From: Nocardia rosealba
GTDB taxonomy: Bacteria > Actinomycetota > Actinomycetes > Mycobacteriales > Mycobacteriaceae
Assembly: GCF_020216065.1 (NCBI RefSeq)
Contig: NZ_JAIWNA010000008.1
Location: 177,624-241,623, forward strand
Direction of reading: 5' to 3'
DNA: 64,000 bases
In this document: positions 19,053 through 26,708 of the stretch, piece by piece
How the letters are laid out: each line of letters starts with the position of its first letter
Numbering within the stretch: position 1 is the stretch's first letter
Notes under the pieces: generated by a model
What the model saw: only the letters and a program-made list of their open reading frames with translations
The model's database searches: none
Told to the model about the DNA's origin: nothing
Position numbers and translations under genes: made by a program

Positions 19053-20393
19053 GTGACCATCGAACTGGAGCGCCCCGGCGCGGCGGTCACCCCCGCCAAC
19101 CGGGTCCACGAAATCCTGTCCTCGCACATCCTCGCGGACGGCTTCGATCTTGTGCTCGATCTGCACAAGTCCCACGGCCGCACGCTCGTCGACGAACGCG
19201 ACGGCACCGCCTATCTCGACATGTTCGGCTTCTTCGCCTCCAACGCCCTCGGCATGAACCATCCGGCACTGGCTCGCGACGAGCGCTTCCGTGCCGAACT
19301 GGCCACCGCCGCGGTCAACAAGCCGAGCAACTCCGACATCTACACCGTCGAGATGGCGCGATTCGTCGACACTTTCGCCCGCGTCCTCGGCGATCCGCGA
19401 CTGCCGCACCTGTTCTTCGTCGACGGTGGTGCGCTCGCGGTCGAGAACGCGCTCAAGGTGGCCTTCGACTGGAAGAGCAGGCACAACGAATCCCACGGCC
19501 GCTCACCGGAACTCGGCACCCAGGTGCTGCACCTGACCGGCGCCTTTCACGGGCGCAGCGGCTACACCATGTCGCTGACGAACACCGATCCGGTCAAGAC
19601 CGCGCGCTTCCCCAAGTTCGACTGGCCACGCCTGGCCACCCCGCACACCTTCGCTGGCGAGGACCTCGACGCGCTCGAAGCCGAAACCCTCGCTCAGGCC
19701 GCCCGCGCGTTCGCCGACCGTCCGCACGACATCGCCTGTTTCATCGCCGAACCCATCCAGGGCGAGGGCGGTGACCGGCATCTGCGTCCGGGGTTCCTGG
19801 CCGCGATGCAGCGGTTGTGTCACGACAACGACGCGCTGTTCGTCCTCGACGAGGTGCAGACCGGGGTCGGGCTCACCGGAACCACCTGGGCCTACCAGCA
19901 ATTGGATGTCGCTCCGGATGTGGTGGCGTTCGGGAAGAAGACCCAGGTCTGCGGCATCATGGCAGGCGGCCGGGTCGACGAGGTGCCCGACAATGTCTTC
20001 CGGGTGAGTTCGCGGCTGAACTCCACCTGGGGCGGCAACCTCACCGACATGGTGCGCGCGCGTCGCATTCTCGAAGTGCTGGAACAGGATCGGCTGATCG
20101 ACAAGGTCGGCTCACTCGGCCGCTACCTGCTCGGCCAGCTGGGTCAGCTCTCCGCCGCATACCCGGAGAAGGTGAGCGAGGTGCGTGGGCGCGGGCTGAT
20201 GTGCGCGATCACCCTTGCCACGCCGCAACTGCGGGACCGGGTGGTGACGGCCCTACGCGAGCGCGAGCATGTGCTGCTGCTGGGGACCGGCGAACGCGGA
20301 ATCCGGTTCCGTCCGGCACTCACCGTCACCGAAGCAGAACTGGGCAAGGCTGTAGACGCCCTCGACCGGGTACTCGCGACCATCGCGGAATGA
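19053..20393 (+). CDS. lat: L-lysine 6-aminotransferase
   Basis: LAT moves the epsilon-amino group of lysine to 2-oxoglutarate, giving aminoadipate semialdehyde and glutamate. The 446-residue class III aminotransferase matches the actinobacterial LAT pattern through most of its length. Matching segments include DMFGFFASNALGMNHPAL, NKPSNSDIYTVEMARFV, HLFFVDGGALAVENALK, GAFHGRSGYT and EPIQGEGGDRH. The PLP-binding Lys lies in FGKKTQVCG. LSTWGGNL-like NSTWGGNLTDMVRA is also kept. The start is GTG 19053, possibly leaderless. In Nocardia lactamdurans LAT feeds cephamycin synthesis, but no beta-lactam genes are seen here, so a catabolic or persistence role as in mycobacteria is more likely. It is paired with pcd and lrpA. 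Confidence 0.93.
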   Translation: MTIELERPGAAVTPANRVHEILSSHILADGFDLVLDLHKSHGRTLVDERDGTAYLDMFGFFASNALGMNHPALARDERFRAELATAAVNKPSNSDIYTVEMARFVDTFARVLGDPRLPHLFFVDGGALAVENALKVAFDWKSRHNESHGRSPELGTQVLHLTGAFHGRSGYTMSLTNTDPVKTARFPKFDWPRLATPHTFAGEDLDALEAETLAQAARAFADRPHDIACFIAEPIQGEGGDRHLRPGFLAAMQRLCHDNDALFVLDEVQTGVGLTGTTWAYQQLDVAPDVVAFGKKTQVCGIMAGGRVDEVPDNVFRVSSRLNSTWGGNLTDMVRARRILEVLEQDRLIDKVGSLGRYLLGQLGQLSAAYPEKVSEVRGRGLMCAITLATPQLRDRVVTALREREHVLLLGTGERGIRFRPALTVTEAELGKAVDALDRVLATIAE

Positions 20394-20438
20394 CGGCAAA
20401 CCTGTTGGGAGAAACCCGATCCGGTGCCTCCGGGTATT

Positions 20439-20452
20439 TGACCGAACGGTCA
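20439..20452. promoter_or_regulatory. palindromic operator-like site TGACCGaaCGGTCA
   Basis: Perfect 6-bp arms (TGACCG / CGGTCA) flank a 2-nt centre, 62 bp upstream of the small secreted-protein gene. The TGACCGnnCGGTCA form is common among TetR-family operators. The nearest TetR genes in the window are at 5467 and 38266, so the cognate regulator is unknown. Confidence 0.45.
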
Positions 20453-20514
20453 GATATGCCAGACTCGTCTTCCGAGCGAACAACTCGATCGACAACTACC
20501 GAACAGGACTCTCG

Positions 20515-20709
20515 ATGAAGAAGCTCGTTGCTGTCAGCGCTGTGATCGCCGGCCTCGCCCTCCCCGTCGCGACCGCGAATGCGGCCACCGCACCTGATAT
20601 CGCCCCCGCCGCGACCCAGGTCGGGTCCTCGACGGGCGACATCTTCTCGGCGGTATGCGAATTCCTCAACGGCGGCTGGGCAGGCCGGCCCAAGCCCTGC
20701 ATCTACTGA
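20515..20709 (+). CDS. small secreted protein of unknown function
   Basis: This 64-residue product has a clear Sec signal peptide: MKKLVAVSAVIAGLALPVA followed by the cleavage site ANA-A near residue 24. The mature part is about 40 residues and has two cysteines (VCEFLNGG and KPCIY), which could form one disulfide outside the cell. I recognise no family. A TetR-operator-like palindrome lies 62 bp upstream, so its expression is probably regulated. The ribosome-binding site (AGGACT) is weak. Confidence 0.65.
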   Translation: MKKLVAVSAVIAGLALPVATANAATAPDIAPAATQVGSSTGDIFSAVCEFLNGGWAGRPKPCIY

Positions 20710-20730
20710 CGAGACCGAACACCGCAGGGC

Positions 20731-21087
20731 TCAGCCCAATTCGGGGCTGAGTCGTGGGGTGAGGGCGAGGGCGCCTGCGACGAAACGAGTCACCGATTCG
20801 ACGCCGGTGGCCAGGGCGTCGTCGAATCCCTCGCGCGCCCAACCGGTGATCAGGGCGGTGCCGTCCGCGTCGGGGGTGACGCCGATCTCGGCGATCATCT
20901 CCGCCGTGGTCGGCACGCACACCGCCCACGAGAAATGCGACTCGTCGGCCCACTGGGCGACACGGTTCGCCACATATCCGGGATCGGTGATGCCGCCGTC
21001 GGCGAGCGCGGGCCGGTCATCGATGCGTTCGTCGGCGCGCAGGGCACGCAGATACCAGGAGCCTGCGTTGATCTCGATCGGTTCCAC
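20731..21087 (-). CDS. short GNAT-like protein, possibly a degenerate acetyltransferase
   Basis: The 118-residue product shares the layout of GNAT acetyltransferases that act on small molecules or protein N-termini. The segments WYLRALRADERIDDRP, VAQWADESHFSWAVCVPTT and GWAREGFDDALATGVESVTRF correspond to the first strands and the CoA-binding helix. The usual Q/RxxGxG/A phosphate-binding loop is not recognisable, and the protein is shorter than the ~170 residues of intact members. It may be a decayed copy or a binding protein without catalysis. The adjacent membrane-protein gene, on the same strand, ends 21 bp upstream of its start. Confidence 0.5.
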   Translation of the reverse strand: MEPIEINAGSWYLRALRADERIDDRPALADGGITDPGYVANRVAQWADESHFSWAVCVPTTAEMIAEIGVTPDADGTALITGWAREGFDDALATGVESVTRFVAGALALTPRLSPELG

Positions 21088-21108
21088 GGGCCGAGCCTAG
21101 CCGGGGCG

Positions 21109-22479
21109 TCACCGGTAGTACGGCGTGGCCTGAACCCAGTGGAAGCCGCGCGAGACGACCGGGAACTGATCGAGGTCGACCTGGTCGAGCCGCATCCGCA
21201 CCTGCCGGCCGCCCAGCTTGCCCTCGAGGATCAGCTGATTCTCCTGTGGCCGAAGGTAAGTGAAGGACGCGATTGCCCACTGGTGGGTGGTGTCCTTGGA
21301 CAGGGTGACGGTCTGCTTGCCGGTGTCGACGCGGGCGGGGAAGGACACCAGTGAATCGTCGAGGCGCTGGGCGGTCATGCCCTGCGGGATGTCGAAGATG
21401 ATGCGGCGGAAACGTTCGGTCGCGTTCGGCAGGCCGGTTGCCGGTGCGTCGAAGTCGACCAGCGCGGGCACCTGCTCGCCGTCGACCGAATATTCGGTGA
21501 CATTCCAGATTCCGTAGAGCGGCGACTTCGGCCGGGCATTGCCGTAGGTGTGCCAGCCGTCGTAGGCCTCGACGGCCGTGGCGACGAGGAACCACAGCCC
21601 GAGCAGTACCTGGGCACCGAGCATCAGCCGGTTGCCACGCGGTGAGGTGAGCAGGGTGGTCGACCGGCTCGGTTCGACGGCACGGCCGAGCAGCGCCCGG
21701 ACCAGTCGTGCGAGATCAGGTGCCGCGAGAAGCGTTGCGTACAGCAGCAATTGGAGGGCGAACAGCTTCACCGGCACATCGAAGGTGAGGTTCATCAGCA
21801 CCACCTGCAGCGCGACGATCACCGCGAGCACCGAGCCGAGCCCGGCGGTGAGCGGCAGGATCAGCAGCACCGCCGCCGTCACCTCGGCCGCCCCGAGTGC
21901 CATCTCGTACGGTTCCGACAGCGACGACTGCGCCCACAGCACCGCCATCGGGCTCATGTGCCCGAACGGTTCCACCAGCCGCTCCAGATTGAACGACATC
22001 TGGGTCGGCATCAGCTTGATCATCCCGTACAGCATCAGCGCGCTCACCAGCGTGAACCGCACCAGCAACCGGAACCAGCCGTACAGGCGCGCATAGTCGG
22101 GTCGACGCCGGTCGAGCACCGACCACACGGCGGTCACCGGAACCGCGACCAGGATCAGGGTGAAGACGCTGATCCACTTGGCGGCGGTGTCACCACTACC
22201 GGTGACCGTGTAGTCGACCCGGACATCGAACAGCCGGGTGCCCACCCAGTCCGTGAGCGGATGCAGCGCAGTCCATTTGCCGACCTCGGCCACCACCTGC
22301 TGGGATAGGCCGAGAGTACGCAGGAGCGCGTGCAGCAACCACGCACCGGCCATCCCGATTCCGACGGTGACGAACGTGAACCGGAACAGCACCCGGACGG
22401 CCGGGTGCCACCCCCGCTCCTCCGGCTCTTCGTGGCCGGCGGACTCCACCGGCGGTCGAGCCAGCACCTGCGTACCCAT
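21109..22479 (-). CDS. DoxX-like multi-pass membrane protein
   Basis: I place the start at ATG 22479 (MGTQVLARPP), preceded by GGGAGA. A longer frame to 22551 lacks a ribosome-binding site. The 456-residue protein has six or more hydrophobic segments between about residues 25 and 310. In the middle it has the DoxX-like region SALMLYGMIKLMPTQMSF, then VEPFGHMSPMAVLW. The last ~130 residues form a soluble beta-rich domain (GIWNVTEYSVDGEQVPAL), as in some actinobacterial DoxX proteins that resemble thiosulfate:quinone oxidoreductase subunits. The exact role is unknown. It lies between the GNAT-like gene and the patatin gene on the same strand. Confidence 0.7.
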   Translation of the reverse strand: MGTQVLARPPVESAGHEEPEERGWHPAVRVLFRFTFVTVGIGMAGAWLLHALLRTLGLSQQVVAEVGKWTALHPLTDWVGTRLFDVRVDYTVTGSGDTAAKWISVFTLILVAVPVTAVWSVLDRRRPDYARLYGWFRLLVRFTLVSALMLYGMIKLMPTQMSFNLERLVEPFGHMSPMAVLWAQSSLSEPYEMALGAAEVTAAVLLILPLTAGLGSVLAVIVALQVVLMNLTFDVPVKLFALQLLLYATLLAAPDLARLVRALLGRAVEPSRSTTLLTSPRGNRLMLGAQVLLGLWFLVATAVEAYDGWHTYGNARPKSPLYGIWNVTEYSVDGEQVPALVDFDAPATGLPNATERFRRIIFDIPQGMTAQRLDDSLVSFPARVDTGKQTVTLSKDTTHQWAIASFTYLRPQENQLILEGKLGGRQVRMRLDQVDLDQFPVVSRGFHWVQATPYYR

Positions 22480-22581
22480 CCCGGTCTCCCTCTGTTCGTG
22501 CCCTCGCCGGTGAGACGCTAAGGGAGCGGGCAGAACTGGGAAATCCGGCAAAACCGGTGCCCCGGAGTTCCGGGGGTCGCC

Positions 22582-23550
22582 TCAGGCCGGGCTCGGCCGG
22601 TCGCCGAGCAGGGCGTGGACGGCGGCGCGGCCGAGGTCGAGGGCCTGGGTGAGCAGGGTGGTGTCGCGGGCGGCGCTGTCGACCGGTGGGGCGCCGGCAG
22701 GCGGATGCACCTGCAGTACCCGGTCACCGAGGCCGGCCAGATAGCTGTCCTCCACCGCCTGCTGACCGGGTCGCGCCGACCACGCGCGGAAAGCACCGGG
22801 CGCGACCGCACGCAGATATCCACCGCCGACCACCCGATGCACCAGGGGAGCGGGCGGACGTAGTTCCCCGGTCCGTCGCGTGCGCAGGACGAGGGCGTGG
22901 GTGGCGCCCGCGCTCACCGCGCTCCGGATCGGCACGGTCTCCGAGAGACCACCGTCGAAATAGCTGCGGCCGGCCAGCTCCACCGGCGGGCCCGCGAGCA
23001 ACGGCAACCCCGCCGACGCCCGCAGAGCCGTGAGCAGAGTCGGCTTGTCGACGATGAACGGTGCGAGATCGACCGGCTGCCCGGTGCGGGTATCGGTGGC
23101 GATCGGGTGGAAGCTGGTCGGATTGGCGAGAATCGCCGGAAAATCCATCGGCTCGATCCCGTCGTATACCCGGTGCACCAGGTAGTGCAGATCGAAAACC
23201 GGTCGCCCGCGCACGATCCGCACCGGGTCGACCACCCGCCGCATGATGGTGCGATCCGTCCACGACCGCATCCCCGACGCGGCCCGCCCGCACAGCAGCC
23301 ACGCCCCGTTGATCGCCCCGGCCGACGTGCCGTACACGGCATCGAACACCGCCGACAGCCCGAGTTCCTCGAGCGCTTGCACCATGCCGCTGGAATACAC
23401 ACCGCGGCTGCCGCCACCCTCGATCACCAGGGCGAGACGGTGCCCGTCGTCGCGATGCCCGGCGGCCTGCCTGCCGCGAATCACCTCGGCGACCGGCACC
23501 GGATCCGGCGTGGCTGAGGAATCCGGTTCGATGTGCGCACTGCTGGTCAC
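22582..23550 (-). CDS. patatin-like phospholipase
   Basis: The 322-residue product from GTG 23550 has all landmarks of a patatin serine-aspartate lipase. The oxyanion hole is GGGSRGVYSSG near residue 45, the nucleophile motif is YGTSAGAING, and the Asp of the dyad is in YFDGGLSETVPI. There is no signal peptide or membrane helix, so it should be cytoplasmic or peripheral. Lipid substrates are likely; the exact one is unknown. An upstream in-frame start at 23619 would add 23 basic residues without a ribosome-binding site. The accA3 terminator lies just upstream, which separates it from that gene. Confidence 0.88.
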   Translation of the reverse strand: MTSSAHIEPDSSATPDPVPVAEVIRGRQAAGHRDDGHRLALVIEGGGSRGVYSSGMVQALEELGLSAVFDAVYGTSAGAINGAWLLCGRAASGMRSWTDRTIMRRVVDPVRIVRGRPVFDLHYLVHRVYDGIEPMDFPAILANPTSFHPIATDTRTGQPVDLAPFIVDKPTLLTALRASAGLPLLAGPPVELAGRSYFDGGLSETVPIRSAVSAGATHALVLRTRRTGELRPPAPLVHRVVGGGYLRAVAPGAFRAWSARPGQQAVEDSYLAGLGDRVLQVHPPAGAPPVDSAARDTTLLTQALDLGRAAVHALLGDRPSPA

Positions 23551-23641
23551 CCGACCCACATTACGACAGGCCACGGACGCATCGCCCGGCCGCGAGCGCG
23601 ATCTTCGCCGCCCGTTCACTCAGGGCAATCGTCCCTGAACG

Positions 23642-23680
23642 CGAACGGACGCCGGTCTACAAGAGACCGGCGTCCGTTCG
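23642..23680 (-). terminator. perfect 17-bp hairpin after accA3
   Basis: Bases 23642-23658 pair without mismatch with 23664-23680 around ACAAG. The hairpin begins 11 nt past the accA3 stop on the minus strand and insulates the patatin gene. Confidence 0.85.
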
Positions 23681-23691
23681 GGGGGAAACTT

Positions 23692-25491
23692 CTACTTGAT
23701 CTCGGCCAGGACGGTGCCCTGGGTGATGGCGGCACCCGCCTCGACGGCCAGCCCGGTGACGACACCGGCCTTGTGCGCGTTGACCGGGTTCTCCATCTTC
23801 ATGGCCTCGAGCACCACGATCAGGTCGCCCGCCTCGACGGTCTGGCCCTCTTCGACGGCGACCTTCACCACGGTGCCCTGCATGGGCGCGGTGACCGCGT
23901 CACCGGAAGCGGCACCGGCACCGCCGCCACCACGCTTGCGCGGCTTGGGCTTCTTGCGGACCACACCGTTACCGGCCGCACCGGCCGCACCGCCACCGAG
24001 GGAGAACTGGCCGGGCAGCGACACCTCGACGCGACGTCCACCGACCTCGACCACGACCTTCTGCCGGGGCAGTTCCTCGTCGTCGTCGGCCGGGGCACCG
24101 CCGCCGGTGTACGGCTCGACGGTGTTGTTCCACTCGTTTTCGATCCACTTGGTGTAGACGTCGAACTTCTCGCCGTCACCGATGAACGCCGGGTCCTCGA
24201 CGATCGCGCGGTGGAACGGGATGACCGTCGCCAGGCCCTCGACCTCGTACTCGGCCAGCGCGCGACGGGCGCGCTGCAGCGCCTGCTCGCGGTTCTCGCC
24301 GGTGACGATCAGCTTGGCGAGCATCGAGTCGAACTGACCGCCGATGACGCTGCCCTGCACCACACCCGAATCGACGCGCACGCCGGGGCCCGAGGGCTCG
24401 CGGTACACGTTGACCGGGCCGGGGGCGGGCAGGAAGCCGCGGCCGGCGTCCTCACCGTTGATGCGGAACTCGAACGAGTGACCACGCGGGGCGGGGTCCT
24501 CGGTGATGCTCAGCTCGTGGCCCTCGGCGATGCGGAACTGCTGGCGCACCAGGTCGATACCCGCGGTCTCCTCGGTGACCGGGTGCTCCACCTGCAGGCG
24601 GGTGTTCACCTCGAGGAACGACACGGTCTCGCCCTGCACCAGGTACTCCACGGTGCCCGCGCCGTAGTAGCCGGCCTCGCGGCAGATGCGCTTGGCGGAG
24701 TCGTGGATCTTGGCGCGGACCTCGTCGGACAGGAACGGCGCGGGCGCCTCCTCGACGAGCTTCTGGAAGCGGCGCTGCAGCGAGCAGTCACGGGTACCGG
24801 CGACGACGACGTTGCCGTGCTGGTCGGCGATGACCTGGGCCTCGACGTGGCGGGCCTTGTCCAGGTACTGCTCGACGAAGCACTCACCACGGCCGAAGGC
24901 GGCGACGGCCTCACGGGTGGCCGACTCGAACAGTTCGGGGATCTCCTCGATGGTGTGGGCGACCTTCATGCCGCGGCCACCGCCACCGAAGGCCGCCTTG
25001 ATCGCGACCGGGACGCCGTATTCCTTGGCGAACGCGACGACCTCGTCGGCGTTCTTGACCGGGTCCTTGGTGCCCGCGGCCATCGGGGCCTGTGCGCGCT
25101 CGGCGATGTGGCGGGCGGTGACCTTGTCACCCAGGTCGCGAATCGACTGCGGCGAGGGGCCGATCCAGATCAGCCCGGCGTCGATGACGGCCTGGGCGAA
25201 GTCGGCGTTCTCGGAGAGGAAGCCGTAGCCGGGGTGGATCGCGTCGGCGCCGGACTTGGCGGCGGCGTCGAGGATCTTGTCGAACACGAGGTACGACTCG
25301 GCCGAGGTCTGGCCGCCGAGGGCGAACGCCTCGTCGGCGAGCTTCACGAAGGGAGCGTCGGCATCGGGCTCGGCGTACACCGCGACGCTGGTGATCCCCG
25401 CGTCCTTGGCAGCCCGGATCACGCGGACCGCGATCTCGCCGCGGTTAGCTACGAGTACCTTCGTGATCCGTGCGCTGGCATGGCTGGGCAC
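23692..25491 (-). CDS. accA3: acyl-CoA carboxylase alpha subunit (biotin carboxylase + biotin carrier)
   Basis: AccA3 carboxylates its own biotin with ATP and bicarbonate and serves several acyl-CoA carboxylases for fatty and mycolic acid synthesis. The 599-residue protein contains an N-terminal biotin carboxylase domain (LVANRGEIAVRVIRAAKD), the ATP-grasp loop AAFGGGGRGMKVA, the catalytic region EVNTRLQVEHPVTEE, and an Ala/Pro/Lys-rich linker. The C-terminal biotinyl domain has its lysine in EAMKMEN. I choose GTG 25491: the first possible start at 25509 would place the AGGAGG ribosome-binding site inside the coding sequence. A palindrome (TACTG..CAGTA) lies 129 bp upstream. The partner subunits accD5 and accE5 are 3-5 kb away. 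Confidence 0.95.
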   Translation of the reverse strand: MPSHASARITKVLVANRGEIAVRVIRAAKDAGITSVAVYAEPDADAPFVKLADEAFALGGQTSAESYLVFDKILDAAAKSGADAIHPGYGFLSENADFAQAVIDAGLIWIGPSPQSIRDLGDKVTARHIAERAQAPMAAGTKDPVKNADEVVAFAKEYGVPVAIKAAFGGGGRGMKVAHTIEEIPELFESATREAVAAFGRGECFVEQYLDKARHVEAQVIADQHGNVVVAGTRDCSLQRRFQKLVEEAPAPFLSDEVRAKIHDSAKRICREAGYYGAGTVEYLVQGETVSFLEVNTRLQVEHPVTEETAGIDLVRQQFRIAEGHELSITEDPAPRGHSFEFRINGEDAGRGFLPAPGPVNVYREPSGPGVRVDSGVVQGSVIGGQFDSMLAKLIVTGENREQALQRARRALAEYEVEGLATVIPFHRAIVEDPAFIGDGEKFDVYTKWIENEWNNTVEPYTGGGAPADDDEELPRQKVVVEVGGRRVEVSLPGQFSLGGGAAGAAGNGVVRKKPKPRKRGGGGAGAASGDAVTAPMQGTVVKVAVEEGQTVEAGDLIVVLEAMKMENPVNAHKAGVVTGLAVEAGAAITQGTVLAEIK

Positions 25492-25619
25492 TGAGCCTCC
25501 TGTGTGCAATCTTTGGTCGCTTCGGACGGGTCACCGTGTGGGCCCCGCGCCCGGTATCGACAACTTTCGTCTCGGGCGAGTGTAGGCAGTGTGCCAATTC
25601 GCCCCGAACTCGGCTAGCC

Positions 25620-25633
25620 CTACTGTTCAGTAG
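25620..25633. promoter_or_regulatory. palindrome CTACTGttCAGTAG upstream of accA3
   Basis: Perfect 6-bp arms with a 2-nt centre lie in the only gap that can hold the accA3 promoter, between the rhodanese stop and accA3. The core ACTGnnCAGT recurs upstream of pntAa (46452-46465), which suggests a shared regulator. Confidence 0.45.
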
Positions 25634-25676
25634 GTCGTAGGTCACACTACGCGGCCCGCCGACCTGTGAACCCGTT

Positions 25677-26573
25677 TCAATTCCGCTGATCGACGGTGCC
25701 CGGTTCGTCGCCCGCGGCGATCGGCAGGCGAACCGAGTTGCCCCATTCGATCCACGAACCGTCGTAATTGCGCACCGACCTGCGGCCGAGCAGGAAGGTG
25801 AGGACGAACCAGGTGTGGCTGGAGCGTTCGCCGACCCGGCTATAGACCACGAGATCCTCGGCGGGCAGGGCGCCGTAGACCTCGTCCAATTCGGCGCGCG
25901 AACGGAATCTTCCATCGGGTGAGCAGGCAAGTGTCCACGGGATGTTAACGGCGGTTGGCACATGACCCGCCCGTTGCGTTTCGGGTTCCTTGTCGCCACC
26001 GGACTCACCCGCGTACTCCTGCGGCGAGCGCACGTCCACCAGCGGGCGGCCCAGCCGCGCGAGGACCTCCTCGCGGAACGCGCGGGCGGTCGTGTCGTCG
26101 CGCTCGACCGAGGGGTAGTCGCTGCGCTCGGGGACGGGCGGGTCGAAGGTGGTATCGCGTTCCTCGGAGATCCAGGCGTCGCGGCCGCCGTCGAGCAGTC
26201 GCACGTCCTCGTGGCCGAACAGGGTGAAGATCCAGGCGGTGTGCGCGGCTTGGGCATTGCCGCGATCGCCATAAATCACCACGGTGTCCTCGCGCCGGAT
26301 ACCCTTGGCGCGCATCAGTTCGGTGAATCGGTGACCATCGATGTAATCGCGGGTCACCGGGTCGCTCAGATCACCACGCCAATCGATCTTGACCGCGCCG
26401 GGCACATGTCCGATGTCGTAGAGAAGAATGTCGTCGTTGGATTCGATGACCTTCACACCGGGCACCCCGATGTTTGCGGACAGCCATTCGGTGGTTACCA
26501 ATCGATGCGGGACTGCGTAGGAACCGTAGGCGGGGTGCGGATCCGGGGCGACGGGCACAGTGTGGTCCTTCAC
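25677..26573 (-). CDS. sseA: rhodanese-fold sulfurtransferase (SseA-like) with Ser in place of the catalytic Cys
   Basis: The 298-residue protein has two tandem rhodanese domains. The N-terminal, non-catalytic domain contains GHVPGAVKIDW and VIYGDRGNAQAAHTAW. The C-terminal domain contains DVRSPQEYAGESGGDKEPE and ends in the active-site segment VVYSRVGERSSHTWF. In thiosulfate sulfurtransferases this loop is YCR(I/V)GER, with Cys carrying the persulfide. Here the codon is AGC (Ser), so classical sulfur transfer is unlikely as read. Gene order matches sseA (Rv3283) beside accA3 and maf. It starts at GTG 26573, divergent from a regulator with three conserved cysteines. It could be an inactive or repurposed rhodanese. 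Confidence 0.8.
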   Translation of the reverse strand: MKDHTVPVAPDPHPAYGSYAVPHRLVTTEWLSANIGVPGVKVIESNDDILLYDIGHVPGAVKIDWRGDLSDPVTRDYIDGHRFTELMRAKGIRREDTVVIYGDRGNAQAAHTAWIFTLFGHEDVRLLDGGRDAWISEERDTTFDPPVPERSDYPSVERDDTTARAFREEVLARLGRPLVDVRSPQEYAGESGGDKEPETQRAGHVPTAVNIPWTLACSPDGRFRSRAELDEVYGALPAEDLVVYSRVGERSSHTWFVLTFLLGRRSVRNYDGSWIEWGNSVRLPIAAGDEPGTVDQRN

Positions 26574-26708
26574 GCGAGAGTTGGGCGGGTGCGGCAGTGT
26601 CGAGGCCGTAGCCGATGGTATGTCTGTGGTGGCACATCACGAATCGACGCAATGGGCGAATAAAGCGCAGAGCTGTCCGATAAAGTCTCTGGAGAGGAGG
26701 GGTGAGCT

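Noticed and set aside
19053..20393. Beta-lactam (cephamycin) cluster suggested by lat and pcd
   Set aside because: No ACV synthetase, isopenicillin N synthase or related gene is in the window, and the same pair occurs in non-producing mycobacteria.
23533..25494. Plus-strand open frame of 653 codons opposite accA3
   Set aside because: It mirrors accA3 in another frame, has no motif, and accA3 is certain on the minus strand.
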